Source: Pseudomonas silesiensis
GTDB lineage: Bacteria > Pseudomonadota > Gammaproteobacteria > Pseudomonadales > Pseudomonadaceae
DNA: 64,000 bases
Direction: 5' to 3'
Assembly (NCBI RefSeq): GCF_001661075.1
Contig: NZ_CP014870.1
Span: forward strand, 372,001 to 436,000
Each line of letters begins with the position of its first letter. Position 1 is the first letter of the stretch. A program made the translations under genes and the position numbers. The notes under the pieces are model-generated. The model worked only from the letters and a program-made list of their open reading frames with translations, searched no databases and was not told where the DNA came from. This document shows, one piece after another, positions 46,376-55,471 of this stretch.

Positions 46376-47158
46376 TTGAGTTTAATCGGGAATCAGGTGC
46401 ACTTCTCTAACGAAAGCAACATCACATTAGTGGTCACCAGCTGTGGCCGCCTGGACCTGCTCAAAATAACTCTCGAGAGTTTTGACCGGTTCAATACCGC
46501 CGCCATCCGCGAAGTCTTCATCACCGAAGATGCAGGCGATGATCAGGTGCACTCGGTCATTCCCGTCCATTGGAAAGATCACTGCACGGTGTTCGTCAAT
46601 CGCCCGAAGCTTGGCCAGTTGGCGTCGATCGATCTGGCGTACGAACACGTCAGCACGCCTTACATCTTTCATTGCGAGGATGACTGGGAGTTCTATCGCC
46701 CGGGGTTTGTGGAAGACTCCATGGCCATCCTCGAGTTGCGCCCGGAAATTCTCCAGGTGTGGTTGCGCAACTATATCTACGATCTGTGTGTTCACAGCCC
46801 CTACATTCACCTGGGAGCACGTGAAATTGTCGGTGGGGTGCCGTGTTACCCGCTAATCTCCGATAAACCCGAGTGGCAGAGTTTTTCGCTCAATCCCGGG
46901 CTGCGTCGCATGAAGGAATATCGGCTTTGCGCCCCATTTGCCGAACACGGTGGCGAGAAAGCGTTGTCGCAACGTTACGCACAGCTTGATTTGACCGCCG
47001 TGACGCTGGAAGGGGATGCCGTTCGGCATACCGGATTTGGCCTTCATGTACAGACGTCGGTTGAACGTCGGCGCAAGGCGCGGCGCAGTCGACGTGATCA
47101 TGTGAAGTCCGGATTGTTACTATTGCTGGGAGTCTGCATTGGCTGGTTCATCAACTAA
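46376..47158 (+). CDS. GT2-type glycosyltransferase with C-terminal membrane anchor
   Basis: 260-residue GT-A-fold protein. NITLVVTSCGRLDLLKITLE (about 15-34) is the nucleotide-binding start and YIFHCEDDWEFYRP (about 99-112) contains the DxD-like metal site. The C-terminus is Arg/Lys-rich and ends in a single hydrophobic helix SGLLLLLGVCIGWFIN. The start is uncertain: TTG at 46376, or GTG at 46397 closer to the conserved core. It lies where PAO1 has wapR (rhamnosyltransferase), but I cannot show it is the same enzyme, so no symbol is given. Confidence 0.7.
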   Translation: MSLIGNQVHFSNESNITLVVTSCGRLDLLKITLESFDRFNTAAIREVFITEDAGDDQVHSVIPVHWKDHCTVFVNRPKLGQLASIDLAYEHVSTPYIFHCEDDWEFYRPGFVEDSMAILELRPEILQVWLRNYIYDLCVHSPYIHLGAREIVGGVPCYPLISDKPEWQSFSLNPGLRRMKEYRLCAPFAEHGGEKALSQRYAQLDLTAVTLEGDAVRHTGFGLHVQTSVERRRKARRSRRDHVKSGLLLLLGVCIGWFIN

Positions 47159-47206
47159 GTGCACCACCGCTTGCCACCCGGGACCCATGCATTGGCTTGT
47201 TGCTCT

Positions 47207-48304
47207 ATGAATATCCTTAACGTCATGTGGTCCGGTGGTGCTCCTTATGCGTCGATTCACAAGGTTCATCAGCAAATTCTCTCGCAGGCGTGCCCCACTG
47301 CATCAGTGAAGACCTGGCTGCTGCAAGGCAGCGTGTCCGAGTGTGGGCTGAGCGTTGGCGACGCCCGGGAATGGAAGCTGTCCTCTGCCCGTTTGAAAGG
47401 GCGGCATTTCTGGCGGCTGACGAAGCCCTGGATGCTGGCCGGCTTTCAGAAGGCGCTGTTGCAGAGCGAGGCGAACCTGCTGCTGCTCGATGGTCTGGGC
47501 GTCGCACGGACGCTATTGCCACTTGTCAAAAATTTGCCACGGATCCGCGCGGTGGTGATTTTTCATGGCTCCACGCGGCTGCGTGCTGCGGATCGAGCAC
47601 TCTTCGAGGAGCTTACGGCGTCTTCCCGGCTGACCCTGGTCGCCGTGTCGAATACCCTGGCCGACCAGTTGAGCCGCGACCTCCAATTGCCCGTTTTGAC
47701 CATGCGCAGTGCGTTCGACCCCGCCTCCTTCCGTTCGGCAGTGCTCACGCGAGAACAGGCCCGTGCCCGGTTGGGATTGCCCCTGGACAATACGCCGGTG
47801 CTCGGTGCGGTCGGACGATTCGAGGACAAGAAGGGTTTTGCGTGTCTATTGGACGCCTTTACTTCGGCCTTGCAACAACGACCCGATCTGCGCCTGGTGA
47901 TCATTGGCGATGGATCGACCCGGGCAGCGCTGCAAGCTCGCATCGACCACCTGGGATTAAGTGCCCGTGTCACGTTGCCCGGTCATCTGGACGAGGCTGC
48001 GCAGCTTTACAGTGCCTTCGACTGGGTCGCGATCCCTTCGCTCAGCGAGGGGTTGGGGCTGATCATGCAAGAGGCCGTGATGGCGGGTGTGCCGGTCATG
48101 TCCAGCGAGTTGGCGGTGTTCCGCGAGCAGCTCGCTCATACGGGTTGGTACGCCGCCGTCGATGATGTCAGTGCCTGGAGCGATGCCATCGTGCGCGCAT
48201 TCAGCGTCTCTGCGAAAGACGTCGCCGCCAGGCAGTATCTGGAACTGGCGCCGGACCAGGCATGGTCGGACTTCAGTCAGGTCGCCCGCCAATTGCTTTC
48301 ATGA
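47207..48304 (+). CDS. GT4-family glycosyltransferase
   Basis: 365-residue glycosyltransferase starting MNILNVMWSGGAPYASIHKV (ATG 47207; an in-frame upstream ATG-like start at 47159 would overlap the previous stop). The C-terminal fold has VLGAVGRFEDKKGFACLLDA (about 212-231) and PSLSEGLGLIMQEAVMAGVP (E-x7-E, about 294-313). It belongs to the outer-core/O-antigen initiation set by position. Its end overlaps the convergent kinase-like gene by 6 bp at a TCATGA that serves as stop for both. Confidence 0.83.
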   Translation: MNILNVMWSGGAPYASIHKVHQQILSQACPTASVKTWLLQGSVSECGLSVGDAREWKLSSARLKGRHFWRLTKPWMLAGFQKALLQSEANLLLLDGLGVARTLLPLVKNLPRIRAVVIFHGSTRLRAADRALFEELTASSRLTLVAVSNTLADQLSRDLQLPVLTMRSAFDPASFRSAVLTREQARARLGLPLDNTPVLGAVGRFEDKKGFACLLDAFTSALQQRPDLRLVIIGDGSTRAALQARIDHLGLSARVTLPGHLDEAAQLYSAFDWVAIPSLSEGLGLIMQEAVMAGVPVMSSELAVFREQLAHTGWYAAVDDVSAWSDAIVRAFSVSAKDVAARQYLELAPDQAWSDFSQVARQLLS

Positions 48305-48904
48305 CGGCAGAACGGCTTGCTCCAATGCTCGCATTGGAAAGCTGCCGTTCAGGTTCTCTCGGGCAATATAGCGGGCGAAGTGTTGCAGGTTGCGCTTGAT
48401 CAGGCGCCTGGGCAGCGGTGCCTGCAGGAAACGCATGTCCGCCACATCGATCAGGCCCATGCGGTTGTCCGGCGTCACCACGATGTTTCCCAGGTGCAAT
48501 GACCGAAAATAGATCCCCGACGCATGCAGGCTGCGGATCAGGCCTGCCAGAGCAGGCAGGTTCTGTTGCCAGTTGAAACCTTCCTTGTCGGCAATCTGGC
48601 GCAGGGTTTCTCCGGGCAGCGGCCGATACAGCACAGCCGTCATGCCGGGGGCTTGCAGTCGAAAGAACTCCAGGACCTCAAAGGTAGGCACACCGAGTTT
48701 TTGCAGTTCAATGGCATTGTCGATGAAGCGCTTCGAATACGGACGAAACATCGCGGAAGAAAAAATACGCTTGCGTCGAAACAGTTTGAGGATATTCCCA
48801 TCCTGCAACAGGTAGACTTTCGGGCCGAAGCTATCGGCCTCCAGTATTCTGGCGCCTTCAATCATTCGATTTAAAGCGTCTTGCGCAAGTCGGGAGCATT
48901 GCAT
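48299..48904 (-). CDS. InaA/APH-like kinase-fold protein, inverted within the LPS locus
   Basis: 201-residue kinase-fold protein in the opposite direction to its neighbours, at the place of PA4998. N-lobe: FGPKVYLLQDGNILKLFRRK with candidate Lys near 40. Catalytic loop: IYFRSLHLGNIVVTPDN, where the DLHPGN-type Asp appears to be Ser. Metal-binding site: MGLIDVADMRFL. I chose the ATG at 48904 (MQCSRLAQDALNRMI), preceded by AAGG; a longer frame to 48976 enters the waaL leader. It is divergent from waaL (111-bp gap) and convergent with the GT4 gene. Function unknown; a core sugar kinase or pseudokinase. Confidence 0.72.
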   Translation of the reverse strand: MQCSRLAQDALNRMIEGARILEADSFGPKVYLLQDGNILKLFRRKRIFSSAMFRPYSKRFIDNAIELQKLGVPTFEVLEFFRLQAPGMTAVLYRPLPGETLRQIADKEGFNWQQNLPALAGLIRSLHASGIYFRSLHLGNIVVTPDNRMGLIDVADMRFLQAPLPRRLIKRNLQHFARYIARENLNGSFPMRALEQAVLPS

Positions 48905-49015
48905 CGTAGGAAGCCTTGTTGGAATAGCGGGGCACTGTGGCGGGCAATGATGCCGAAAAGTTTCAGTTTTAACCATGCCGGGTTAGGCGGGGCGAACCAA
49001 TCAAGGAGCACATTG

Positions 49016-50188
49016 ATGCAGGAAACACGCTGGGCGCAAGCATGGATGACGATCGGTCTGCTGTGGTTCCTGTTGGCCATCGCCGTTGCGCCTACCAATA
49101 AACTCTATCAGCAGGGCCTGGTCGCAACGCTCTGGCTGCCCGCCTTGATGTTTGCCTGGACAGCACGGGCCAGGCTCGCGGAGTTGCTGGATAAGCAGCG
49201 CTGGGTCTATCTGCCATTGCTTGGCCTGATGGTCTGGTCATTGATCAGTCTGTCGTGGACCAACGTCGAGGAGCCGGGTCGCGAAGCCAAGCGCTTGTTG
49301 TACATCGGTGTGTTTCTGCTGTTCTTTCCGGTCTTTGCCAATGCCCGGCCCGAGCGGGTCATACGCGTCATGCAATGGGGCGGAATGGGTTTGGCGTTGA
49401 CTGCGTTGGCCGCGATGGTCAAATTTTACCTGATCAATGGCAACGTCTGGTATGCGCGCGTCGAGGGTTTGGGCGAGTTGGCTCATCCGATCCTGGGTGG
49501 GTACGTCATTGGGCTGGCGGCTGTGTGGCTTGTTCATTGGGTCCCCCGCGATCGCTGGCTGCAAGCAGCCTGGGCGTTCGCGCTGGGATTGCTTGGGGTG
49601 TTCGTAGTGCTTAGCCAGAGCCGTGGTGCTGCGTTGGCGTTGTTCCTGACGCTGCTTGCCATGCCCATCTGGTGCCGCAATCGTCGCAGCCGCATCATTG
49701 CCGTGTCGGCATTGACAGTAGCGATGCTGGCTTTCTGGTTTCTCGAACCTTTGGTGTTGGCCCGCGGTGTTTCCTATCGTCCGCAAATCCTGATGGCGAG
49801 CCTGCAAATGATCGCCGAACATCCCTGGCAGGGGTTGGGGCTCGGCGGTGCCTACAGAGTGTTCGCCGACGGCATTTACTTTGATCATGCGCATAATCTG
49901 TTCACCCATGTCGCTATCGAGCTGGGTGTGCCAGGCCTGATATTGTGGTGCGCAGCCTGGATTGCAATCTTGTATCAAGCCTGGAAGGCCCGGGAAACGC
50001 TCTATGGCCAAGGAGTCATCGGCATCTGGCTATTTTCATCCCTGGCCATGCAGTTCGACGCGGCCAGCCTGACCGGAACGCCAAGGGCGGAGTGGTTCAT
50101 CAGTTGGCTGCCCGTAGGTCTGGCCGGTGTTTTGGTATGGGCGCGGGCCGATTCCGGCGCTTGTGATAAAATTTCGCGTTCTTCCTAA
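49016..50188 (+). CDS. waaL: O-antigen ligase WaaL
   Basis: 390-residue polytopic inner-membrane protein, about 11-12 helices, with a large periplasmic loop. The Wzy_C/ligase signature is present: VLSQSRGAALALFLTLLAMP (about 200-219) and the loop residues RPQILMASLQMIAEHPWQGL, then YFDHAHNLFTHVAIELGVPG with the key His. It joins undecaprenyl-linked O antigen to the core. The ATG at 49016 has AAGGAG 8 bp upstream; the frame extends to 48881 without support. It starts 15 bp before msbA, so they are co-transcribed. Confidence 0.9.
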   Translation: MQETRWAQAWMTIGLLWFLLAIAVAPTNKLYQQGLVATLWLPALMFAWTARARLAELLDKQRWVYLPLLGLMVWSLISLSWTNVEEPGREAKRLLYIGVFLLFFPVFANARPERVIRVMQWGGMGLALTALAAMVKFYLINGNVWYARVEGLGELAHPILGGYVIGLAAVWLVHWVPRDRWLQAAWAFALGLLGVFVVLSQSRGAALALFLTLLAMPIWCRNRRSRIIAVSALTVAMLAFWFLEPLVLARGVSYRPQILMASLQMIAEHPWQGLGLGGAYRVFADGIYFDHAHNLFTHVAIELGVPGLILWCAAWIAILYQAWKARETLYGQGVIGIWLFSSLAMQFDAASLTGTPRAEWFISWLPVGLAGVLVWARADSGACDKISRSS

Positions 50189-50203
50189 CCAGTGAGCTCT
50201 ACG

Positions 50204-52012
50204 ATGAGTGACGCACCGCCCAAAGCGGGACAGGATTCCAGCTTGAAAATCTATTTTCGGCTGTTGGGGTATGTAAAACCCTATACCGGCCTTTTCCTGC
50301 TGAGTATCGTGGGCTTCGTGATTTTCGCCTCCACTCAGCCCATGCTGGCGGGGATTCTGAAATATTTCGTCGATGGCCTGAGCAATCCTGAAGCGGTGCT
50401 CTTCCCCAATGTCCCCTACCTGAAAGACTTGCAGTTGCTGATGGCCGTGCCGCTGCTGATCATCCTGATCGCCGCGTGGCAAGGTCTGGGGTCATTTCTG
50501 GGCAACTACTTTTTGGCGAAGGTTTCCCTGGGCCTGGTCCACGACCTGCGTGTGGAGTTGTTCAACAAGCTGCTGGTGCTGCCCAACCGTTATTTCGATA
50601 CCCACAACTCCGGGCATCTGATCTCGCGCATCACCTTCAACGTGACCATGGTGACCGGCGCCGCCACCGACGCCATCAAGGTGGTTATCCGTGAAGGCCT
50701 GACCGTGGTGTTCCTGTTTGCCTATCTGGTGTGGATGAACTGGAAACTGACGATCGTGATGCTGGCGATCCTGCCGATCATCGCGTTCATGGTCGGCAAT
50801 ACGAGCAAGAAATTTCGCAAGCAGAGCAAGAAAATCCAGGTGGCGATGGGCGACGTGACTCATGTGGCCTCTGAAACCATCCAGGGGTATCGCGTCGTGC
50901 GCAGCTTTGGTGGCGAGAGCTATGAAAAACGTCGATTCGCCGAAGCCAGCCAGGGCAACACCGACAAACAATTGCGCATGACCAAGACCGGTGCGGTGTA
51001 CACCCCGATGCTGCAGTTGGTGATCTATACCGCGATGGCCGTGCTGATGTTCCTGGTGCTGTTTCTGCGTGGTGACGCCTCCGCCGGCGATCTGGTGGCC
51101 TACATCACCGCGGCGGGTCTGTTGCCCAAGCCGATTCGACAGCTGTCCGAAGTCAGCTCGACCATCCAGAAAGGCGTCGCCGGTGCCGAAAGTATTTTCG
51201 AGCAGCTGGACGTCGAACCTGAGGTCGACAACGGCACCGTCGAGCGTGATCGCGTGAGCGGCCACCTGGAGGTGCGCAACCTGAGTTTCACGTATCCGGA
51301 GACCGAGCGTGAAGTGCTGAAAAACATCAACTTCACTGCGGCACCGGGACAAATGATCGCCTTGGTCGGTCGGTCCGGGAGCGGCAAGTCGACCCTGGCC
51401 AGCCTGATTCCGCGTTTTTATCACCACGACATCGGCGAAATCCTGCTCGATGACGTGGAAATCGAAGACTATCGCCTGCGCAATCTGCGTCGGCATGTGG
51501 CGCAAGTCACGCAGCATGTGACCCTGTTCAACGACACCATTGCCAACAACATCGCCTACGGTGACCTGGCCGATGCACCGCGTGCCGATATCGAGAAGGC
51601 CGCCACCGATGCCTACGCGATGGACTTCATCTCGGAAATGCCCCAGGGGCTGGACACTCAGGTCGGGGAAAACGGCGTGTTGCTGTCCGGCGGACAGCGT
51701 CAGCGTCTGGCGATTGCCCGTGCCCTGTTGAAGAATGCACCCTTGCTGATTCTCGACGAAGCGACGTCGGCGCTCGATACCGAGTCCGAGCGGCATATTC
51801 AGGCGGCCCTGGATCATGTCATGAAAGGTCGCACTACCCTGGTGATCGCGCACCGCTTGTCGACCATCGAGAAAGCCGATCTGATCCTGGTCATGGACCA
51901 CGGCGAAATCGTCGAGCGTGGCACCCACGCCCAGTTGCTGGCGCAAAATGGCTACTATTCGCGCCTGCATGCGATGGGATTGGACGAACCGGTATCAGCC
52001 GGCATCGCCTGA
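50204..52012 (+). CDS. msbA: Lipid A export ABC transporter MsbA
   Basis: 602-residue half-transporter that flips core-lipid A to the periplasmic face; E. coli MsbA has 582. Six membrane helices lie in residues 20-320. The nucleotide-binding domain has Walker A GRSGSGKST (about 389), signature LLSGGQRQRLAIARALL (about 490) and Walker B PLLILDEATSALDTES. The start ATG at 50204 is preferred to a GTG 12 bp upstream. It lies between waaL and hldE, all LPS genes; a hairpin separates it from hldE. Confidence 0.96.
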   Translation: MSDAPPKAGQDSSLKIYFRLLGYVKPYTGLFLLSIVGFVIFASTQPMLAGILKYFVDGLSNPEAVLFPNVPYLKDLQLLMAVPLLIILIAAWQGLGSFLGNYFLAKVSLGLVHDLRVELFNKLLVLPNRYFDTHNSGHLISRITFNVTMVTGAATDAIKVVIREGLTVVFLFAYLVWMNWKLTIVMLAILPIIAFMVGNTSKKFRKQSKKIQVAMGDVTHVASETIQGYRVVRSFGGESYEKRRFAEASQGNTDKQLRMTKTGAVYTPMLQLVIYTAMAVLMFLVLFLRGDASAGDLVAYITAAGLLPKPIRQLSEVSSTIQKGVAGAESIFEQLDVEPEVDNGTVERDRVSGHLEVRNLSFTYPETEREVLKNINFTAAPGQMIALVGRSGSGKSTLASLIPRFYHHDIGEILLDDVEIEDYRLRNLRRHVAQVTQHVTLFNDTIANNIAYGDLADAPRADIEKAATDAYAMDFISEMPQGLDTQVGENGVLLSGGQRQRLAIARALLKNAPLLILDEATSALDTESERHIQAALDHVMKGRTTLVIAHRLSTIEKADLILVMDHGEIVERGTHAQLLAQNGYYSRLHAMGLDEPVSAGIA

Positions 52013-52016
52013 GCCG

Positions 52017-52047
52017 GCGAGAGGGTGGGCCTGGCTCGCCCTCTCGC
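52017..52047 (+). terminator. Possible terminator hairpin after msbA
   Basis: GCGAGAGGG (52017-52025) pairs with CCCTCTCGC (52039-52047), 3 bp after the msbA stop. There is no T-run, so termination strength is doubtful. Confidence 0.5.
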
Positions 52048-52184
52048 ACGCCCGACGTGCAATGCGTCCGGTCAGTCATGAATGGAAAACCCAAGTCTGA
52101 TCATCCCGTTGCAGCCGTCACACAAGCCCACGCCAAGCCTGTGTTAATATCGCGCCCCTGTTCATTTTGTATGTGGGTTGCACC

Positions 52185-53609
52185 ATGAAGTTGTCCATGC
52201 CGCGATTCGATCAAGCCCCTGTCTTGGTGGTTGGCGATGTCATGCTCGACCGTTACTGGCATGGTGGTACCTCACGGATTTCCCCTGAGGCGCCGGTACC
52301 GGTAGTCAAGGTCGAGCAAATCGAGGACCGTCCGGGCGGTGCCGCCAACGTTGCGTTGAACATTGCCGCCCTCGGTGCCCCGGCGTCGCTGGTCGGCGTC
52401 ACGGGTGACGATGAAGCCGCCGACAGCCTGGTCAATAGCCTCAAGGGCGCGGGCGTGCGGGCATTGTTCCAGCGCATCGCGCACCAGCCGACCATCGTCA
52501 AGCTGCGGGTCATGAGTCGTCACCAGCAACTGCTGCGTATCGACTTCGAAGAACCCTTCGCCACCGACGCCCTGGCGTTGGGTGAGCAAGTCGACGAACT
52601 GCTCGAAGGCATCAAGGTGCTGGTACTGTCGGACTATGGCAAAGGCGCGCTGAAAAACCATCAGGTGCTGATCCAGGCCGCCCGTGCCCGCGGCATTCCG
52701 GTGCTGGCCGACCCCAAGGGCAAGGATTTCTCTATTTACCGTGGTGCAAGCGTGATCACGCCGAACCTCAGCGAATTTGAAACCATCGTCGGCGGCTGCG
52801 CCGATGAGCACGAGTTGGTGAGCAAAGGCGCGCAGTTGATGCATGACCTGGATCTCGGCGCATTGCTGGTGACACGCGGTGAACACGGGATGACCCTGCT
52901 GCGTCCGGATCATCCGGCGTTGCACCTGCCTGCCCGTGCCCGTGAAGTGTTCGACGTGACCGGTGCTGGCGACACGGTGATTTCCACCCTGGCGGCAGCG
53001 ATAGCCGCCGGTGAAGAACTGCCTCACGCGGTGGCCCTGGCCAACCTGGCGGCGGGCATCGTGGTCGGCAAGCTCGGTACGGCGGCCATCAGCGCCCCGG
53101 AATTGCGTCGGGCCATCCAGCGTGAAGAAGGTTCCGAGCGCGGTGTGCTGGGCCTCGAGCAGCTGGTGCTGGCGGTCGCCGATGCGCGTGCGCACAACGA
53201 GAGAATCGTCTTCACCAATGGTTGTTTCGACATTCTGCACGCCGGCCATGTGACCTACCTCGAACAGGCGCGCGCCCAGGGCGACCGTCTGATTGTGGCG
53301 GTCAACGACGATGCGTCGGTCAGCCGGTTGAAAGGGCCAGGTCGTCCGATCAACAGCGTCGACCGTCGCATGGCCGTACTGGCGGGTCTGGGCGCCGTGG
53401 ACTGGGTGATCAGCTTCCCGGAAGGCACCCCGGAAAACCTGCTGCGCGAAGTCAAGCCGGACGTGCTGGTCAAGGGCGGTGACTACGGGATCGAACAGGT
53501 GGTCGGTGCGGACATCGTGACCGCTTACGGTGGCATCGTGAAAGTGCTGGGGCTGGTTGAAAACAGCTCGACCACGGCGATCGTCGAGAAGATCCGCCAG
53601 TCCGAATGA
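52185..53609 (+). CDS. hldE: Bifunctional heptose-7-phosphate kinase / heptose-1-phosphate adenylyltransferase
   Basis: 474-residue enzyme of ADP-heptose synthesis, the donor for WaaC and WaaF; E. coli HldE has 477. Residues 1-318 form a ribokinase-like domain (VLVVGDVMLDRYWHGGTSRI; RPGGAANVALNIAALGAPAS; catalytic DVTGAGDTVISTLAAAIAAG). Residues ~340-474 form the nucleotidyltransferase (FTNGCFDILHAGHVTYLEQA; ENSSTTAIVEKIR at the end). The ATG at 52185 is used; the in-frame ATG at 52167 gives six extra residues. A 172-bp gap from msbA suggests its own promoter. Confidence 0.97.
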   Translation: MKLSMPRFDQAPVLVVGDVMLDRYWHGGTSRISPEAPVPVVKVEQIEDRPGGAANVALNIAALGAPASLVGVTGDDEAADSLVNSLKGAGVRALFQRIAHQPTIVKLRVMSRHQQLLRIDFEEPFATDALALGEQVDELLEGIKVLVLSDYGKGALKNHQVLIQAARARGIPVLADPKGKDFSIYRGASVITPNLSEFETIVGGCADEHELVSKGAQLMHDLDLGALLVTRGEHGMTLLRPDHPALHLPARAREVFDVTGAGDTVISTLAAAIAAGEELPHAVALANLAAGIVVGKLGTAAISAPELRRAIQREEGSERGVLGLEQLVLAVADARAHNERIVFTNGCFDILHAGHVTYLEQARAQGDRLIVAVNDDASVSRLKGPGRPINSVDRRMAVLAGLGAVDWVISFPEGTPENLLREVKPDVLVKGGDYGIEQVVGADIVTAYGGIVKVLGLVENSSTTAIVEKIRQSE

Positions 53610-53613
53610 CGCG

Positions 53614-53648
53614 TTGATCGTTCCCACACTCCGCGTGGGAACGATCAA
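53614..53648. terminator. Bidirectional hairpin between hldE and the Nudix-like gene
   Basis: TTGATCGTTCCCAC and GTGGGAACGATCAA form a perfect 14-bp stem with a 7-nt loop. It lies between two convergent genes, 4 bp after the hldE stop. This GTTCCCAC-type palindrome is a second repeat class besides the GTGGGAGC REPs. Confidence 0.8.
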
Positions 53649-53657
53649 CCGCAGCGC

Positions 53658-54626
53658 CTACAGGCTGACCTTCTTACGCGGCACGATCTTCTTCAGCAAT
53701 TGCTTCGCTTTGCCGCGCAACCGCGCCAGACCGGAGTCCTTCCCCGGCGGGGTCAACCCCTGCTGCCGTACCCAATCCTTCCAGCGAATCCGCTCATCGC
53801 GCACCAGCCAGCCTTCCTGTCGGGCGAAACTTTCAGCCAGGTACAAGCCGCGAGTGCTCGCCGGGTACAACTGATCCTTTTTCAAGGTAAAGAGCTCGGC
53901 CAACGGCTGGCCGTCTTGCAATGGCATCAAATAAAGGTCGGGACGCTTGCGGTCGAGCCGGGCCACCAGTTGATCGCCTTCCAGTCGCTCATCGACATGA
54001 AACAGGCTCAGGGATTTGGCTTCCTTGGGCACGTCCAGGCGCAAGTCATAGATCAATTGCAACGAAGCGGTCGGCAAGTGCACGTAAGCCCGTGGTCGTT
54101 CGATCAGTTGCATATTGGCGCAACGCACCGGTCGCGCCGCGCCGGACAACGGGGTCAGGCGAAAAGGCATGGCTTCACGGTAATGCAGGGCTGAAGAGTA
54201 GGGCGCTGGCAACCAGGTGTCGTTGAAACGTCCGCCGAGCCAGCCTTCCGGCGTTTCCAGCAGGCACTCTTCGGCAATCTCCTGGATCGCCGTGTGAAGC
54301 GGCAGGTTCAGCTCGTGGGCCGGCACGTAACCGGAGATCAGCTTGAGCACCACATCGCCACGGTCTTGCCGCCGCTGACGCACCAACACCCAGTAATCGC
54401 GATTCTGCCAATGCAGGGTCAGGCGCACCGAGACCCCCAGGTTGGCCAGCTCCAGGGCGAAGCGTTCGGTGTCGGCCACGGTCACCGGGCGGCGACGTTG
54501 CAGGGTCTGGGAAAAATTGAGCGGCATCCCGACGCTCTGATAACTCAAGCCTTCAGGAGTCGCTTCGACGAATAACGGCAGGGTCTTGAAGTTGCTCGGG
54601 TTCTTTCTTATGAGCGTACGCGGCAT
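53658..54626 (-). CDS. Uncharacterised protein with degenerate Nudix-like box
   Basis: 322-residue protein, conserved-looking but not recognised by name. A segment LPLHTAIQEIAEECLLETPEG (about 107-127) resembles a Nudix box (REVxEExG pattern) with Arg replaced by Gln. Upstream HWQNRDYWVLVRQRRQDRGD fits a Nudix beta-sheet. The C-terminal region LRGKAKQLLKKIVPRKKVSL is very basic. No signal peptide or membrane helix is seen. Convergent with hldE and 32 bp downstream of the aldo/keto reductase gene, so it may end a three-gene unit on the minus strand. Activity unknown. Confidence 0.7.
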   Translation of the reverse strand: MPRTLIRKNPSNFKTLPLFVEATPEGLSYQSVGMPLNFSQTLQRRRPVTVADTERFALELANLGVSVRLTLHWQNRDYWVLVRQRRQDRGDVVLKLISGYVPAHELNLPLHTAIQEIAEECLLETPEGWLGGRFNDTWLPAPYSSALHYREAMPFRLTPLSGAARPVRCANMQLIERPRAYVHLPTASLQLIYDLRLDVPKEAKSLSLFHVDERLEGDQLVARLDRKRPDLYLMPLQDGQPLAELFTLKKDQLYPASTRGLYLAESFARQEGWLVRDERIRWKDWVRQQGLTPPGKDSGLARLRGKAKQLLKKIVPRKKVSL

Positions 54627-54658
54627 GTCGGCTCCTGCTTAAGGCCGCGTTGGCGGCA

Positions 54659-55471
54659 TCAGTTTTTACGTAGGACCTGGGCAGCGGTCGAGACGTTGTG
54701 GGCGAGGTGCAGCGGATTGATGGTCCCGACAATAGCACTGGCGACACCCGGATGTTCAAACAACAATTCGAAGCTGGCGCGCACCGGGTCCACGCCCGGG
54801 CTCAGGCAGACGTGACCGCTGGCGAGGGCTTTTTTGACCAGGATGGCTTTGCCGTGGGCAGCAGCATAGTCAATGACCGGCTTCTCGTTCTGTTCGTTCA
54901 GATTGTAGGTGACCATGGCGCAATCACCCTGTTCCAGAGCCTTCAAACCGCCTTCGACGGTTTTGCCGGAAAAGCCGAAGCCGCGAATCTTGCCCTGGCG
55001 TTTGAGCTCGGCAAGGGTTGCATAGACTTCGCTGTCATTGAGGATCGCCAGGTCGTTGCCATCGGAGTGCACGAGCACCAGGTCGATAAAATCCGTTTCC
55101 AGACGTTGCAGGCTGCGTTCCACCGAGAGTCGGGTATGCGCGGCACTGAAATCGTGCCGGGACTGACCGTCGGCAAACTCTTCGCCGACCTTGCTGACGA
55201 TCACCCAGTCCTGACGCTGACCACGCAATAACGGGCCAAGGCGTTCTTCGCTGCGGCCGTAGGCCGGGGCCGTATCGATCAGGTTGATGCCCAGGTCGCG
55301 CGCAAGTTTGAGCAGCATGCGCGCTTCGTCATCGTCGGGGATCTGGAAGCCGTTGGGGTACTTCACACCCTGGTCGCGGCCGAGTTTTACCGTGCCCAGG
55401 CCCAGGGGCGAAACCAGCAGGCCGGTGCTGCCCAGAGGGCGATGCAGATCGTGCAGGGTCGGTAGGCTCAT
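54659..55471 (-). CDS. Aldo/keto reductase
   Basis: 270-residue NADPH-dependent oxidoreductase with the (beta/alpha)8 fold. Catalytic motifs are visible: Asp/Tyr in GINLIDTAPAYGRSEERLG (about 55-73), Lys in WVIVSKVGEEFADG (about 83-96) and His in DLVLVHSDGND. NADP-binding residues are near the C-terminus (GVASAIVGTINPLHLAHN). It overlaps the upstream FAD-oxidoreductase gene by 4 bp, so the two are translated together. The substrate is unknown; it corresponds to PA4992 by position. Confidence 0.88.
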   Translation of the reverse strand: MSLPTLHDLHRPLGSTGLLVSPLGLGTVKLGRDQGVKYPNGFQIPDDDEARMLLKLARDLGINLIDTAPAYGRSEERLGPLLRGQRQDWVIVSKVGEEFADGQSRHDFSAAHTRLSVERSLQRLETDFIDLVLVHSDGNDLAILNDSEVYATLAELKRQGKIRGFGFSGKTVEGGLKALEQGDCAMVTYNLNEQNEKPVIDYAAAHGKAILVKKALASGHVCLSPGVDPVRASFELLFEHPGVASAIVGTINPLHLAHNVSTAAQVLRKN

